Shown: piece after piece, positions 37,320 through 47,155 of the stretch
Layout of the letters: each line of letters opens with the position of its first letter
Position numbering within the stretch: position 1 is the stretch's first letter
From: Corynebacterium hylobatis
GTDB taxonomy: Bacteria > Actinomycetota > Actinomycetes > Mycobacteriales > Mycobacteriaceae
Assembly: GCF_003955685.1 (NCBI RefSeq)
Contig: NZ_RXHJ01000005.1
Coordinates: forward strand, 1 to 64,000
Reading direction: 5' to 3'
DNA length: 64,000 nucleotides
The notes under the pieces: model-generated
What the model saw: the letters and a program-made list of their open reading frames with translations, nothing else
Told to the model about the DNA's origin: nothing
Database searches by the model: none
Made by a program: the position numbers and the translations under genes

Positions 37320-37943
37320 ATGACTGATTCCCTGGGGCTGTTCCACCGGCCCTCGCCGCGTCGCACCACCCTGGCCGCCATCCTGGCGACCGGGGCCCTC
37401 GGTCTCGCCGCCTGCAGCAGCGGCATCAGTACGGAATCATCGGGAAATCCCACGGCGACGGCCGGTGCCCTGCAGGCCGCCACCCTCGGCGAGACCGGTG
37501 TGCTCTCCCTGAAGGAGGCCGATGTCGCCCGCAAGACCGCCCGTCCGGACGCCCCCGCCCAGCTGATGGTCGAGTCGGTGCGGGTAGCCAGCCACGAGGG
37601 TTTCGACCGCGTGGTCTTCGACCTGGTCGGCGACGGTGAGCCGGGTTGGTTCATCGACTACACCACCACCCCCGCCCAGCAGGGCTCCGGAACCGCCATC
37701 CCCTTCGAAGGCAATGCCGCCCTCAACGTCAACATCGACGGCACCGCCTACCCCTTCGAGCTCAACCGGGAGGACCCGCACATCGGCACAGTCCCGGGCG
37801 CCGGCAACATCACCCAGGTCATCTCAGCGGGCACCTTCGAGGGCCACTCGCAGTTCGTGGTCTGCATGGAGGAGAAGCAGCCCTACACGGTAGAGGTACT
37901 CCACGAACCGCACCGTCTGGTCCTGGACGTCCTGCACCCCTGA
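37320..37943 (+). CDS. Secreted lipoprotein with AMIN-like domain
   Basis: A 207-residue exported lipoprotein. The N terminus has PRRTTLAA followed by a hydrophobic stretch and lipobox GLAAC (Cys32), so lipid anchoring is expected, possibly by the Tat route given the paired arginines. The mature domain (about 75-207) has the beta-strand pattern of the AMIN-like family (LMVESVRVASHEGFDRVVFDL, GWFIDYTT, FVVCMEEKQPYTVEVLHEPHRLVLDV). Such domains are thought to bind cell-wall or protein partners. A 205-bp gap precedes it. Family assignment is moderate. Confidence 0.75.
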   Translation: MTDSLGLFHRPSPRRTTLAAILATGALGLAACSSGISTESSGNPTATAGALQAATLGETGVLSLKEADVARKTARPDAPAQLMVESVRVASHEGFDRVVFDLVGDGEPGWFIDYTTTPAQQGSGTAIPFEGNAALNVNIDGTAYPFELNREDPHIGTVPGAGNITQVISAGTFEGHSQFVVCMEEKQPYTVEVLHEPHRLVLDVLHP

Positions 37944-37991
37944 CGGCCAGCGGCAACTGGCCCCCATCCGCCACTGGTACCGTTAGCCCGC

Positions 37992-38405
37992 ATGAACGCC
38001 TACTCCGACATGCGCTCGCGGCAGACCCCCATCCCCACCCCGCCCCTGGTGCGGGCGGGCACCTCACTGCTCATTGGTCTCGGCGTGGCGGTACTGTCCA
38101 CCGGCCTGGCGCGGGGCGTGCAGGTCGGGATAATGGTCGTCGCGATCGCCGCCGGACTGCTGCTGATGTTCAGCCACCCCTACCGGCGGGAGATCAGGGC
38201 CTTTCTTGAACGGGAGAATGTCGCCATCCGCCCCCGCCCAGGGCAGGTGCTGCCCCTGTTCTTCGTGTGGTTGGCGCTCATGATCGTGCCGGTTCTCGCT
38301 CCATTGCCTGTCTGGGGTACGGGCCTGGTGTGGCTGGCGGTCTTTGGCTGGATGCTCTGGGTGTTCCCACACATCGACGGCACCCGGGCACTGGCCTACG
38401 CCTGA
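37992..38405 (+). CDS. Membrane protein, unknown function
   Basis: A 137-residue protein with four helices: about 25-40, 44-60, 87-105 and 108-125. A polar cytoplasmic loop between helices 2 and 3 reads SHPYRREIRAFLERENVAIR. TACCGT lies 8 bases before the ATG. It is convergent with the 72-aa membrane protein gene, with a hairpin between them. No family is recognised. Confidence 0.7.
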   Translation: MNAYSDMRSRQTPIPTPPLVRAGTSLLIGLGVAVLSTGLARGVQVGIMVVAIAAGLLLMFSHPYRREIRAFLERENVAIRPRPGQVLPLFFVWLALMIVPVLAPLPVWGTGLVWLAVFGWMLWVFPHIDGTRALAYA

Positions 38406-38475
38406 CCCTCAACTGCAGCTCCCCGGCACCACGGGCGCCACCGTCACCGGTCAGTCGCTGGCCGCCGAGGGGTCG

Positions 38476-38503
38476 GCTGCACCCGTCAGCCAGCGGGTGC
38501 AGC
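38476..38503. terminator. Hairpin between convergent small membrane protein genes
   Basis: GCTGCACCCG (38476-38485) pairs perfectly with CGGGTGCAGC (38494-38503) around an 8-base loop. It probably ends both the rightward gene and the esrS-esrR operon. Confidence 0.7.
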
Positions 38504-38506
38504 ACC

Positions 38507-38725
38507 CTACAGTTTGTCCTCTGCCTCGCGGACGCGTCTGCCCATCTCGTTGAGCCGGGTGTTCGCCCAGTTGTAGAAGGCGTGCATGCCGGCGAAGACC
38601 ACCGCGATGAGGATGAAGGCCGGCACCCACCAGGCCCAACCGAGATCGGCCTGCCAGATGACGATGGCCGTGAAGATCAGGGCGGCGATGACCACCCGAC
38701 CGGGTTGGAAGGTGTAGTCGCGCAT
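38507..38725 (-). CDS. Small membrane protein downstream of esrR
   Basis: A 72-residue protein with two helices (about 10-25 and 31-50) and a charged amphipathic C terminus (YNWANTRLNEMGRRVREAEDKL). Its ATG abuts the esrR stop codon directly, so it belongs to the same operon and may take part in the envelope-stress response. No family is recognised. Confidence 0.75.
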   Translation of the reverse strand: MRDYTFQPGRVVIAALIFTAIVIWQADLGWAWWVPAFILIAVVFAGMHAFYNWANTRLNEMGRRVREAEDKL

Positions 38726-39376
38726 CTAGTCCAGGTCCCGGGAATGTGCCCAGCGGGTCAGCGCGTGGCGGTTGGACTGCTGGGTCTTGCGCAGGATGTT
38801 GGAGGCGTGGGTCTCCACCGTCTTGACGGAGATGAACAGCTCCTTGCCGATCTCCCGGTAGGTGTAGCCCCGGGCCAGCAGCCGTAATACCTCCAGCTCG
38901 CGGCGGGTGAGGGCGTCGACCACGGGGTCGTCGATCTTGCGGGGCTCCTCCGCCGGATCCTCGACCACTTCCCCGCCGGCGAAGGCGTCGAGGACGAAGC
39001 CCGCCAGCCGCGGGGAGAAGTAGGCGTCCCCGGAGTGGACGCGCTCGATGGCCTCGGCCAGTTCAGGGCCGGAGATGTTCTTGGTCACGTAGCCGCGGGC
39101 CCCGGCGCGGATGACGGAGATGACGTCCTCCGCCGCATCGGAGACGCTCAGCGCCAGGAAGGTGGTGTCCACACCCACCCCCTTGAGCACGGCGACGCCA
39201 CCACCGTCGGGCATGTGGACGTCGAGGAGGACGACGTCGGGACGCGCGGCGTCGATACCCGCGATGGCCTCGGCGACGGTGCCGGCGTCACCGACGATGT
39301 CGACGTGGCCGGCCAGTTCGGCGCGGACACCGGAGCGGAAGACGGAATGATCGTCGACGAGGAACACCTTCACCAT
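38726..39376 (-). CDS. esrR: NarL/LuxR-type response regulator, EsrR-like
   Basis: A 216-residue response regulator. The receiver has VFLVDDHSVFRSGVRAEL (acidic pocket), VVLLDVHMPDGGG (phospho-Asp near residue 52) and YVTKN (Lys). The C-terminal LuxR helix-turn-helix is LTRRELEVLRLLARGYTYRE followed by ISVKTVETHASNILRK. It lies 5 bases after the kinase gene. The kinase plus a divergent PspC-domain gene matches the EsrISR three-component system of C. glutamicum, which answers cell-envelope stress. The name is by resemblance of sequence and gene order. Confidence 0.85.
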   Translation of the reverse strand: MVKVFLVDDHSVFRSGVRAELAGHVDIVGDAGTVAEAIAGIDAARPDVVLLDVHMPDGGGVAVLKGVGVDTTFLALSVSDAAEDVISVIRAGARGYVTKNISGPELAEAIERVHSGDAYFSPRLAGFVLDAFAGGEVVEDPAEEPRKIDDPVVDALTRRELEVLRLLARGYTYREIGKELFISVKTVETHASNILRKTQQSNRHALTRWAHSRDLD

Positions 39377-39381
39377 GCCGC

Positions 39382-40578
39382 TCAGGATACCGGCAGTCGG
39401 TAGGTCACGGAGACCTCGGTGCCCTCCCCCGCAGTGGAACGGATGCGCGCCTGCCCGCCGATACGCTCCATGCGCCCCTCGATGGACTCGCGGATGCCGT
39501 GGCGGTCGACGGGGATCTCCGTCAGATCGAAGCCGCTGCCCCGGTCGCGGACGAAGATGCCCAGCTCCCCGGCGAGGATCTCCGCGTAGACGTCGAGCTT
39601 CTCGACGCCCGCGTGCTTCGCCGCATTGACCATCGCCTCCCGCGCCGCGAGCACCACGGCCTTGGTCTCCTCCGTCAGCTCCCGGTCCTCGCCGACGGTG
39701 ACGGGGGCGATGCGGATGCCGAAGAGGTCCTCAACTTCCCCGCAGGCGGTCTCCACCGCGGCGAAGACGGTCTGGCTGGTCTTCTCATCGGCGTCGAAGA
39801 GCCATTGCCGCAGCTCCCGTTCCTGGCCCCGGGCCAGCCGGACCACCTCGGCCGGGTCATCGGAACGCTTCTGGATCAGCGCCAGGGTCTGCAGCACCGA
39901 ATCATGCAGGCGGGAGGCGATCTCCGCACGTTCCTCACTGGCCGCCTTCGCGGCGCGTTCCTCCGCCAGGGAATCCCACAGGCGCATCACCAGCGGCACA
40001 CCCAGCGCCGCGGCCCCCGCCAGGGTGAGTACTACCGCCAGGATCGCCGCGGCGAAGCCACCTGAACGCTCCGAGTAGAAGACAGTCACCACGATGCCCG
40101 CCAGCATGAGCACCGCACCGCCGAGGATGCTCAGGTGGCTGCGCCCTGTGCCCAGACCCCGGTCGTAGGCCTGCCAGGCCAGCACCGCACCCACACCTGC
40201 CACCAGCAGCGGGACCAGCGCCGCGCTGGGCAGGCCGGAGACGAGGCTCGCGGAGACGACGAAACCCACCCCGCCGATCAGGGCCAGGAGCAGGTACACC
40301 GACCTCGACAGCTCGCGTTCCCGGACGGGCAGCTCCACCGTGTCGGAGGTCTTGGAGAACATCCACAGCCCGGCGTAGACCGCCACGCCCAGCCCGGAGA
40401 GGAAGGAACCCACGATGAAGGCCAGTCGTACATAGAACACGTCCACGCCCAGGTGCACCGCCAGGCCGCCGGCGACACCGGCGACCACCCGCCGGGAGGC
40501 AGGCCGCAGGTACGTCGGATACGGACCCGGGGTGGAACGCTCCGGCCCGTACGGGACCGGGGAGGGGGTGGTGTTCAT
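39382..40578 (-). CDS. esrS: PspC-domain sensor histidine kinase, EsrS-like
   Basis: A 398-residue histidine kinase of the NarL-partner class (HisKA_3). Residues 25-85 form a PspC domain (LRPASRRVVAGVAGGLAVHL, FYVRLAFIVGSFLSGLGVAV), with about six helices through residue 205. The dimerisation/phospho-acceptor region is ERAEIASRLHDSVLQTLALI (His near 244), and the ATPase has VLAAREAMVNAAKHAG and VRDRGSGFD. It is co-transcribed with esrR and the 72-aa gene. The PspC domain on both this kinase and the divergent EsrI suggests they interact in the membrane to hold the system off. Confidence 0.88.
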   Translation of the reverse strand: MNTTPSPVPYGPERSTPGPYPTYLRPASRRVVAGVAGGLAVHLGVDVFYVRLAFIVGSFLSGLGVAVYAGLWMFSKTSDTVELPVRERELSRSVYLLLALIGGVGFVVSASLVSGLPSAALVPLLVAGVGAVLAWQAYDRGLGTGRSHLSILGGAVLMLAGIVVTVFYSERSGGFAAAILAVVLTLAGAAALGVPLVMRLWDSLAEERAAKAASEERAEIASRLHDSVLQTLALIQKRSDDPAEVVRLARGQERELRQWLFDADEKTSQTVFAAVETACGEVEDLFGIRIAPVTVGEDRELTEETKAVVLAAREAMVNAAKHAGVEKLDVYAEILAGELGIFVRDRGSGFDLTEIPVDRHGIRESIEGRMERIGGQARIRSTAGEGTEVSVTYRLPVS

Positions 40579-40623
40579 GCCCCTGATCCTCCCAGAGAAC
40601 CCACCCTGACCACATCGGGGCAG

Positions 40624-40647
40624 ACCCTGATTCCCGGAATTCAGGGT
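40624..40647. promoter_or_regulatory. Palindrome in the esrS-esrI gap, candidate EsrR operator
   Basis: ACCCTGA (40624-40630) and TCAGGGT (40641-40647) flank TTCCCGGAAT, forming a 24-bp imperfect palindrome. It is 45 bases before the esrI ATG and 46 bases from the esrS start, in the middle of the divergent promoter region. Confidence 0.55.
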
Positions 40648-40691
40648 GGATCCCGATACCGGATTCCCCTCCTGCCACCGACAATGAAGCC

Positions 40692-41771
40692 ATGACCACC
40701 CAGAGCTCCTTCAGCGACACAGTCCGGCAGATGTGGGACACCCGCCCGCCCCGCATCCCCTCCGAACAGGGCGGCAACGCGAAGATCGCCGGCGTCTGCG
40801 AGGGCATCGGTGTGCGTTACCAGATCGATCCGACCATCGTCCGCGTTCTGTTCGTCGTCTCCCTGTTCACCCTCGGCGGTGGGCTCCCGGCCTACCTGCT
40901 CGCCTGGATGGCCATGCCCCGCTACGGCATGGCGGTCTCCCCGGCACAGGCTGTCTCCCGGCGCAAGGAGCAGCTCAGCGCACCTGAGTTGAAGGAACGC
41001 TCCACCGGCTGGTGGCTGATCATCTTCTTCATCCTCACCTCCGGCATCTTCACCTCCGGTGGCACGCTGGCCTCCACCGGCGTCCTGGCGATCCTCGTGC
41101 TGCTGGCCGCGTGGTGGGCCCTGCACCAGCGCGTCCCGCAGCCCCCGGCGGGTCTGCTTGCCGACGCACCCGCCCGCACCATGCCCGAGCCCGTCGACCT
41201 CTCCACCTACCTGCCCGCCGAGGGCACCGACATGCCCCCGGGCAGGGTGAGCCCACCCGCCTGGGACCCGCTGGGTACCGCCCCCTTTGCCTGGGATCTG
41301 CCCGAACCCGGCCCCGCCCCGCAGCCTGCCGCCCGGAAGCCGCGGATCTGGCCCTGGGTTGCTCTCGGCCTGATCGGCACCATGGGGGCGGCCACCATCG
41401 CGGCCGGCATCATCGGCGTCACCTTCCGTGATGACTTCGAGGACATCGCCCAGCCCCGCCAGTTCGTCCCCACAGCCGAGACGGAGCTCCAGGCCATCTA
41501 CTCCGGCGGCATCGGGGATCTCGTCGTCGACCTGCGCGGCCTGCCCGCCCTGGATGAAGCCCGCACCACCACCGTCGACGGTGGTATCGGCCCGGTCAAC
41601 GTGTTCCTCCCCGACGCGGTGCCAGTGGAGCTGACCTGCAGCGAAGGCATCGGCGAATCCACCTGCACCCCGGGTACCTACAACGGGGACGCGGATGGTG
41701 CCACCCTGAACCTGCACATCGAGGGCGGCATCGGCCCGGTGCGGGTGAACGAGGCTGCAACCCGAGACTGA
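40692..41771 (+). CDS. esrI: PspC-domain membrane protein, EsrI-like
   Basis: A 359-residue protein: PspC domain at 25-90 (GGNAKIAGVCEGIGVRYQID, FVVSLFTLGGGLPAYLLAWM), one or two helices at 107-145, and a Pro-rich linker (about 150-220). A further helix lies near 222-245 (WPWVALGLIGTMGAATIAAG), followed by an external C-terminal domain with the repeated motif SGGIGDLVVDLRG / DGGIGPVNVFL / EGGIGPVRVN. That is the toastrack-like pattern seen in PspC-associated proteins. It is divergent from the esrS-esrR operon across a palindrome. In C. glutamicum EsrI inhibits the kinase. Confidence 0.85.
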   Translation: MTTQSSFSDTVRQMWDTRPPRIPSEQGGNAKIAGVCEGIGVRYQIDPTIVRVLFVVSLFTLGGGLPAYLLAWMAMPRYGMAVSPAQAVSRRKEQLSAPELKERSTGWWLIIFFILTSGIFTSGGTLASTGVLAILVLLAAWWALHQRVPQPPAGLLADAPARTMPEPVDLSTYLPAEGTDMPPGRVSPPAWDPLGTAPFAWDLPEPGPAPQPAARKPRIWPWVALGLIGTMGAATIAAGIIGVTFRDDFEDIAQPRQFVPTAETELQAIYSGGIGDLVVDLRGLPALDEARTTTVDGGIGPVNVFLPDAVPVELTCSEGIGESTCTPGTYNGDADGATLNLHIEGGIGPVRVNEAATRD

Positions 41772-41814
41772 GTTGTGATCCCGGAGGCGTCGGGAAGCAA
41801 TAGACTCAGCGTGT

Positions 41815-43122
41815 ATGACGGTCACACGCGGGGAGCTGGCGATGCTCACCACCACCGGACGCGACCCGCTGGGCCTCCTGCGGGAGCAGAACGCCACCCG
41901 GGAACAGTGGCTCATCCCCCTGCGGATGGCCCGGATGGCGCAGAGCCCCTTCACCTTCTACCGCGGCACCGCAGCACTCATGGCCGCGGACCACTCCCGG
42001 GATCCCCACAGCGGGATCCCGGTCGTCTCCAGCGGGGACGCACACCTGAGCAACTTCGGTTTCTACGCCACCCCGCAGCGGACCCAGGCCTTCGACCTCA
42101 ACGACTTCGATGAATCCGCCTGGGCGCCCTGGGAATGGGACCTCAAGCGGCTGGTCACCAGCGTCATCATCGGCGGGCGTGACACCGACCGGTCCGAGAA
42201 GGTGGTCCAGGCCGCCGCCGCGGACGCGGTGAGGGCCTACGTCTCCTCGCTGAACACCTCCGACGGGTACAGCCCGCTGGAACGCTACTACTCCCACTTC
42301 AACCAGGAGATGGCCCGCCGGCACCTGGGCAAGGAATCCCGCCGGGTGCTGGAGGAGGCAGCGGAGGACTCCCGCAAACGCACCAGCGACCGGGCCGCCC
42401 GACGTCTGACCGAGGAAACCGCGGACGGTAAACGCCGCTTCTTCGAGGCCCCGCCCGTGATGAGTCACGTGGCCGATGAAGTCGAGCTGAACGTGGCCGA
42501 CAACTACCGGCAGTACCTGCTCTCGGCGAAGGCGGACATCCGTATGCTGCTCACCCACTACACGCTGGAGGACATCGTGCGCCGGGTCGTCGGTGTGGGC
42601 AGCGTGGGCACCCGCTGTTACCTGGTGCTGCTGCGTGACGCGGACGGGGGCGTCCTCATCCTCCAGGTCAAGCAGGCGCTGCGCAGCGCCCTCGAGGAAT
42701 ATGGTGGCTTCCCGCAGCCTGAGGTCCTGACGGAGACCACCGGGGTCTCCGGGGAAGGAGCCCGTGTGGTGGGCCAGCAACGCATCCTGCAGGCCTATTC
42801 TGATCCTTTCCTGGGCTTCCTGCAGTCCGCATCATCAGGACGCTCCTTTTATGTCCGGCAGTACCACGATATGAAGGGCAGCGTGGAGATCGGGGAACTG
42901 GGTGACACGGCCTTCAACGGTTACGCCATCGTCTGCGGGGCCGTGCTCGCCCGGGCGCACGCACAGTCCGTGAACGCACGGAAGGTGGTCACTTTCATCG
43001 GCGGGGGCAAGCGCATCCGGCGAGCCATCCTCGACTGGTCCAACGACTACGCCGACCTGTCGTTGGGTGACTACCAGGCGTTCATCTCCTCCGAGATGGT
43101 GGACGAGAAGACAGGCCGGTAG
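41815..43122 (+). CDS. DUF2252-family protein
   Basis: A 435-residue DUF2252 protein, a family with a kinase-like (aminoglycoside phosphotransferase-like) fold and no settled function. Recognisable segments are MAQSPFTFYRGTAALMAAD, VVSSGDAHLSNFGFYATPQR, FDLNDFDESAWAPWEWDLKR, a late SFYVRQYHDMKGSVEI and CGAVLARAHAQSVNA. GDxHxxNFG followed by DxxDFDE resembles kinase catalytic and metal motifs. TAGACT lies 8 bases before the ATG at 41815; an ATG nine codons later is possible. Its end overlaps the convergent CxxC-protein gene by 41 bases. Confidence 0.85.
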   Translation: MTVTRGELAMLTTTGRDPLGLLREQNATREQWLIPLRMARMAQSPFTFYRGTAALMAADHSRDPHSGIPVVSSGDAHLSNFGFYATPQRTQAFDLNDFDESAWAPWEWDLKRLVTSVIIGGRDTDRSEKVVQAAAADAVRAYVSSLNTSDGYSPLERYYSHFNQEMARRHLGKESRRVLEEAAEDSRKRTSDRAARRLTEETADGKRRFFEAPPVMSHVADEVELNVADNYRQYLLSAKADIRMLLTHYTLEDIVRRVVGVGSVGTRCYLVLLRDADGGVLILQVKQALRSALEEYGGFPQPEVLTETTGVSGEGARVVGQQRILQAYSDPFLGFLQSASSGRSFYVRQYHDMKGSVEIGELGDTAFNGYAIVCGAVLARAHAQSVNARKVVTFIGGGKRIRRAILDWSNDYADLSLGDYQAFISSEMVDEKTGR

Positions 43123-43606
43123 GCCTGGTTGTCGCCAGTCGACCACCCCGGGCCGACAGCTGACTCCCGCCGAGGTCTGTGACCACCGGTTCCGGAGAGG
43201 GAATCGAGTGTACGCCGAGGGCGAAGGCCGCCAGCTTCATGTGCGCCGGCAGGTGCGTGACCGCCGCGAGCACCGGCATTGATCCGGCTGACGGCTCCGG
43301 GAGGAGCAACTGTCCGTTCACCGGGGTATTGCTCCGAGGCGGAGCGGCAAGCTCCAGCAGGAGCTGCTCCAGGTCCGGCCAGGTGCGGGCACGGGCATGA
43401 GCCGCCGCGGCGGAGATCAGTTCATCGAAGGTCTGCACCGGGGTGGACCTCCCCGTTACCTCGGCCACCACCCAACCGCGCGGCATGTCCCGGACGATGA
43501 TGTGGCGGCACAGACGGGTCAGGCAGCTGGCGATATCGCGGCGGTGCAGCGGACCCGCAACCACCGGCCCCGCCCAGTCAGGTCGGACACCACACGCTCC
43601 ACACAT
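43082..43606 (-). CDS. Unknown CxxC-containing protein
   Basis: A 174-residue reading frame starting MCGACGVRPDWAGPVVAGPL, with Cys2-x2-Cys5 and later CLTRLC; together these could bind zinc. The middle is helical (TFDELISAAAAHARARTWPD, then LEQLLLELAAPP) and the C-terminal 35 residues are Arg/Ser-rich and overlap the end of the convergent DUF2252 gene. It starts 20 bases after the deacetylase stop and could be co-transcribed with it, but no good ribosome binding site is seen. No family is recognised. Confidence 0.55.
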   Translation of the reverse strand: MCGACGVRPDWAGPVVAGPLHRRDIASCLTRLCRHIIVRDMPRGWVVAEVTGRSTPVQTFDELISAAAAHARARTWPDLEQLLLELAAPPRSNTPVNGQLLLPEPSAGSMPVLAAVTHLPAHMKLAAFALGVHSIPSPEPVVTDLGGSQLSARGGRLATTRPTGLSSRPPSRRR

Positions 43607-43626
43607 TGGACCGGCCTGTTAACCGG

Positions 43627-44505
43627 TCAGGACCGGGGGTTGGCCGCGATGAATTCGTCGGCGATGGTATCGAAGGTGGCGAACTCCACACCTTCGTGGG
43701 AACGGAAATACTCGATGAGTCGCTCGAGCATGAGCAGGACCTGCGGTCGGCCGGAGACGTCCGGATGCACCGTGATCGGAAAAATCGCGTTGTCGTGTTC
43801 GCGGTAGACCCAGTCGAACTGGTCCCGCCACAGCTCCTCGATATCCCGGGGGTTGACGAAGCCGTGACTGTTGGGGCTGGACTTGATGAACATCATCGGC
43901 GGGAGGTCGTCGAGGTACCAGCTGGCGGGGATCTCCACCAGGTCGGTTTCCTCACCCCGCACCAGCGGTTCCATCCATTCGGAGGCCGGCTTGTCGTAGT
44001 CGATTTTCGTCCAGGAATCCCCGACGCGGACATAATAGGGCTCATGGTCCCGGTGCATCAGGGAGTGATCGTATTTGATGCCGCGCTCGATCAACAGTTC
44101 ATTGGTCACGCGCGAGAACTCCCACCAGGGGGCGACGTAACCGGTGGGACGTGTGCCGGTGCGGGTGGTGACAAGGTCGATGCAGTAGTCGAGGATGTCA
44201 GCCTCCTGTTCGCGCGTCATGGCCAGTGGATTCTCATGTGAGTAACCGTGCAGGCCGATCTCGAAACCCGCTTCGACCGTCAGGTCAAACTGCTCGGGGA
44301 AGGTCTCGATGGAGTGGCCGGGCCAGAAGAAGGTGGCCGGCAGGTCGTATTTCTGGAAAAGGTTGACCAGGCGCGGAACACCGATTTCACCGGCGAAGAG
44401 CCCGCGGGAGATGTCCCCGGGTGAGTCCTCACCCCCGTAGGAGCCGAGCCAACCGCCGACGGCATCGACGTCGACTCCGAAGGCAACCGTGATCTTCTTG
44501 GACAT
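43627..44505 (-). CDS. Polysaccharide deacetylase-family protein
   Basis: A 292-residue NodB-homology (CE4) protein. Motif 1 is [19 protein letters not shown] (Asp pair), motif 2 [11 protein letters not shown] (HxxxH-type metal site near residue 88), motif 3 [10 protein letters not shown], and a late [11 protein letters not shown] motif supplies the C-terminal His. There is no signal peptide, which fits the cytoplasmic PuuE/allantoinase-like branch better than cell-wall deacetylases. AAAGG lies 8 bases before the ATG at 44505; the longer frame to 44568 lacks support. The substrate is unknown. Confidence 0.85.
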   Translation of the reverse strand: MSKKITVAFGVDVDAVGGWLGSYGGEDSPGDISRGLFAGEIGVPRLVNLFQKYDLPATFFWPGHSIETFPEQFDLTVEAGFEIGLHGYSHENPLAMTREQEADILDYCIDLVTTRTGTRPTGYVAPWWEFSRVTNELLIERGIKYDHSLMHRDHEPYYVRVGDSWTKIDYDKPASEWMEPLVRGEETDLVEIPASWYLDDLPPMMFIKSSPNSHGFVNPRDIEELWRDQFDWVYREHDNAIFPITVHPDVSGRPQVLLMLERLIEYFRSHEGVEFATFDTIADEFIAANPRS

Positions 44506-44650
44506 GGTGGCGAACCTTTCTCGCTGGGAACCGTCGCAGAGGAGACGAGTACCACCGCCACCCCGCATAAAATGTGGGACAGTTCACAGTGTACTGCTTT
44601 CGGGTCACCTCCCGACCGTCCGGAGGGGTCGGCTGGCCAGGGACAAAAAG

Positions 44651-44706
44651 ACTGCTCCCCGGTGAATCAGCGGCTGATTTCTCAGTCTGATTCGCCGGGG
44701 AGCAGT
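44651..44706 (-). terminator. guaA terminator
   Basis: A 20-bp stem (44651-44670 with 44687-44706) with one G-T pair. On the minus strand it is followed by CTTTTTGTCC, a clear T-run, 30 bases after the guaA stop. Confidence 0.85.
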
Positions 44707-44735
44707 CCTGGTGCGGGACAGGGTGGTTCAGACCC

Positions 44736-46298
<1,563 letters not shown>

Positions 46299-46305
46299 GG
46301 CTCCA

Positions 46306-46311
46306 ATCCTA
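46306..46311 (-). promoter_or_regulatory. -10 hexamer of guaA
   Basis: TAGGAT on the minus strand, 7 bases before the GTG start; no Shine-Dalgarno fits in that space, so a leaderless transcript is likely. Confidence 0.55.
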
Positions 46312-46372
46312 CTACGCCGCTCCCCCAGTCCTAACTGACGTGGATGGTGGGTCGGACGTGCCCTGCCGCACC

Positions 46373-47155
46373 CTATTTCCGCAGCCGGCGCCAGGCCCGG
46401 GCCGACAACGGAAGGAAGACCGCCACGAGGATCGCGGGCCAGATCACGGCCCCGGTGACCGCATGTTCGGCCAACCACCCGGACGTCACGCCGGTGGGGT
46501 TGCCGAAGAGTTCACGTACGGCCGTTGCGGTGGCCGAGATCGGGTTCCACGCCGCCACCGCCCCCAGCCAGGAGGGCATGAACTCCGGGGAGACGAAGAC
46601 GTTCGACAGGAAGCCGACGGGCCACACGAGCACCTGCACCATCATGGTGGCCCCCTCGTTGCGGCCGATGGTCAGGGCCAGGAAGATCCCGATCCACAGC
46701 ACGGCGAAGCGCAGCCAGAGCAGTAGCGCAACCGCCAGCACCGCGGCCGGCAGGGAGCCGGTGATCCGCCAGCCGAGCAGCAGGCCGCCGACCACGAGGA
46801 TGAGCAGTTCCACTGCCGAGCTGATCAGGTCGGCACCGACCCGGCCGAGAGAGACGGCTGCGTCTCCAATGGGCAGGGAGCGGAAGCGGTCGGTGATGCC
46901 CTTGCGGGCATCGGTGGCCATGGCCAGGGTGGTGGATTCCACGCCGAACATCATCGCCAGGGCCATCATGCCGGGCAGAAGGAACTGGATGTAGTCCCCG
47001 CCGCCGGGCAGCTGGATGGAGCCACCGAAGATGAAGGCGAACATCAGCAGCAGCATGATGGTGAACAGCAGGTTGAAGACCGGGGTCCAGGGCTGGCGGG
47101 CCCAATGGGCCAGTTCACGCAGCGTCAGGACCCATCCGTTTCTGATGGTGGTCAT
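46373..47155 (-). CDS. ABC-2 type exporter permease (DrrB-like)
   Basis: A 260-residue permease with six helices of the ABC-2/DrrB family. The N terminus [20 protein letters not shown] is the amphipathic entry, and the ABC-2 signature is seen as [20 protein letters not shown] followed by [20 protein letters not shown]. The ATG overlaps the stop of the ATPase gene by ATGA. With the ATPase it forms an exporter of drugs or lipids, divergent from a TetR regulator. It is the end of that two-gene operon; guaA lies beyond, 74 bases away. Confidence 0.88.
   Translation of the reverse strand: MTTIRNGWVLTLRELAHWARQPWTPVFNLLFTIMLLLMFAFIFGGSIQLPGGGDYIQFLLPGMMALAMMFGVESTTLAMATDARKGITDRFRSLPIGDAAVSLGRVGADLISSAVELLILVVGGLLLGWRITGSLPAAVLAVALLLWLRFAVLWIGIFLALTIGRNEGATMMVQVLVWPVGFLSNVFVSPEFMPSWLGAVAAWNPISATATAVRELFGNPTGVTSGWLAEHAVTGAVIWPAILVAVFLPLSARAWRRLRK

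Noticed and set aside
37211..37327. A 38-codon frame (starting MVLMYFLAVVYNDLF) overlapping the lipoprotein start
   Set aside because: No ribosome binding site, and it would be cut off by the leaderless-type promoter at 37307; kept only as a possibility for an upstream ORF.
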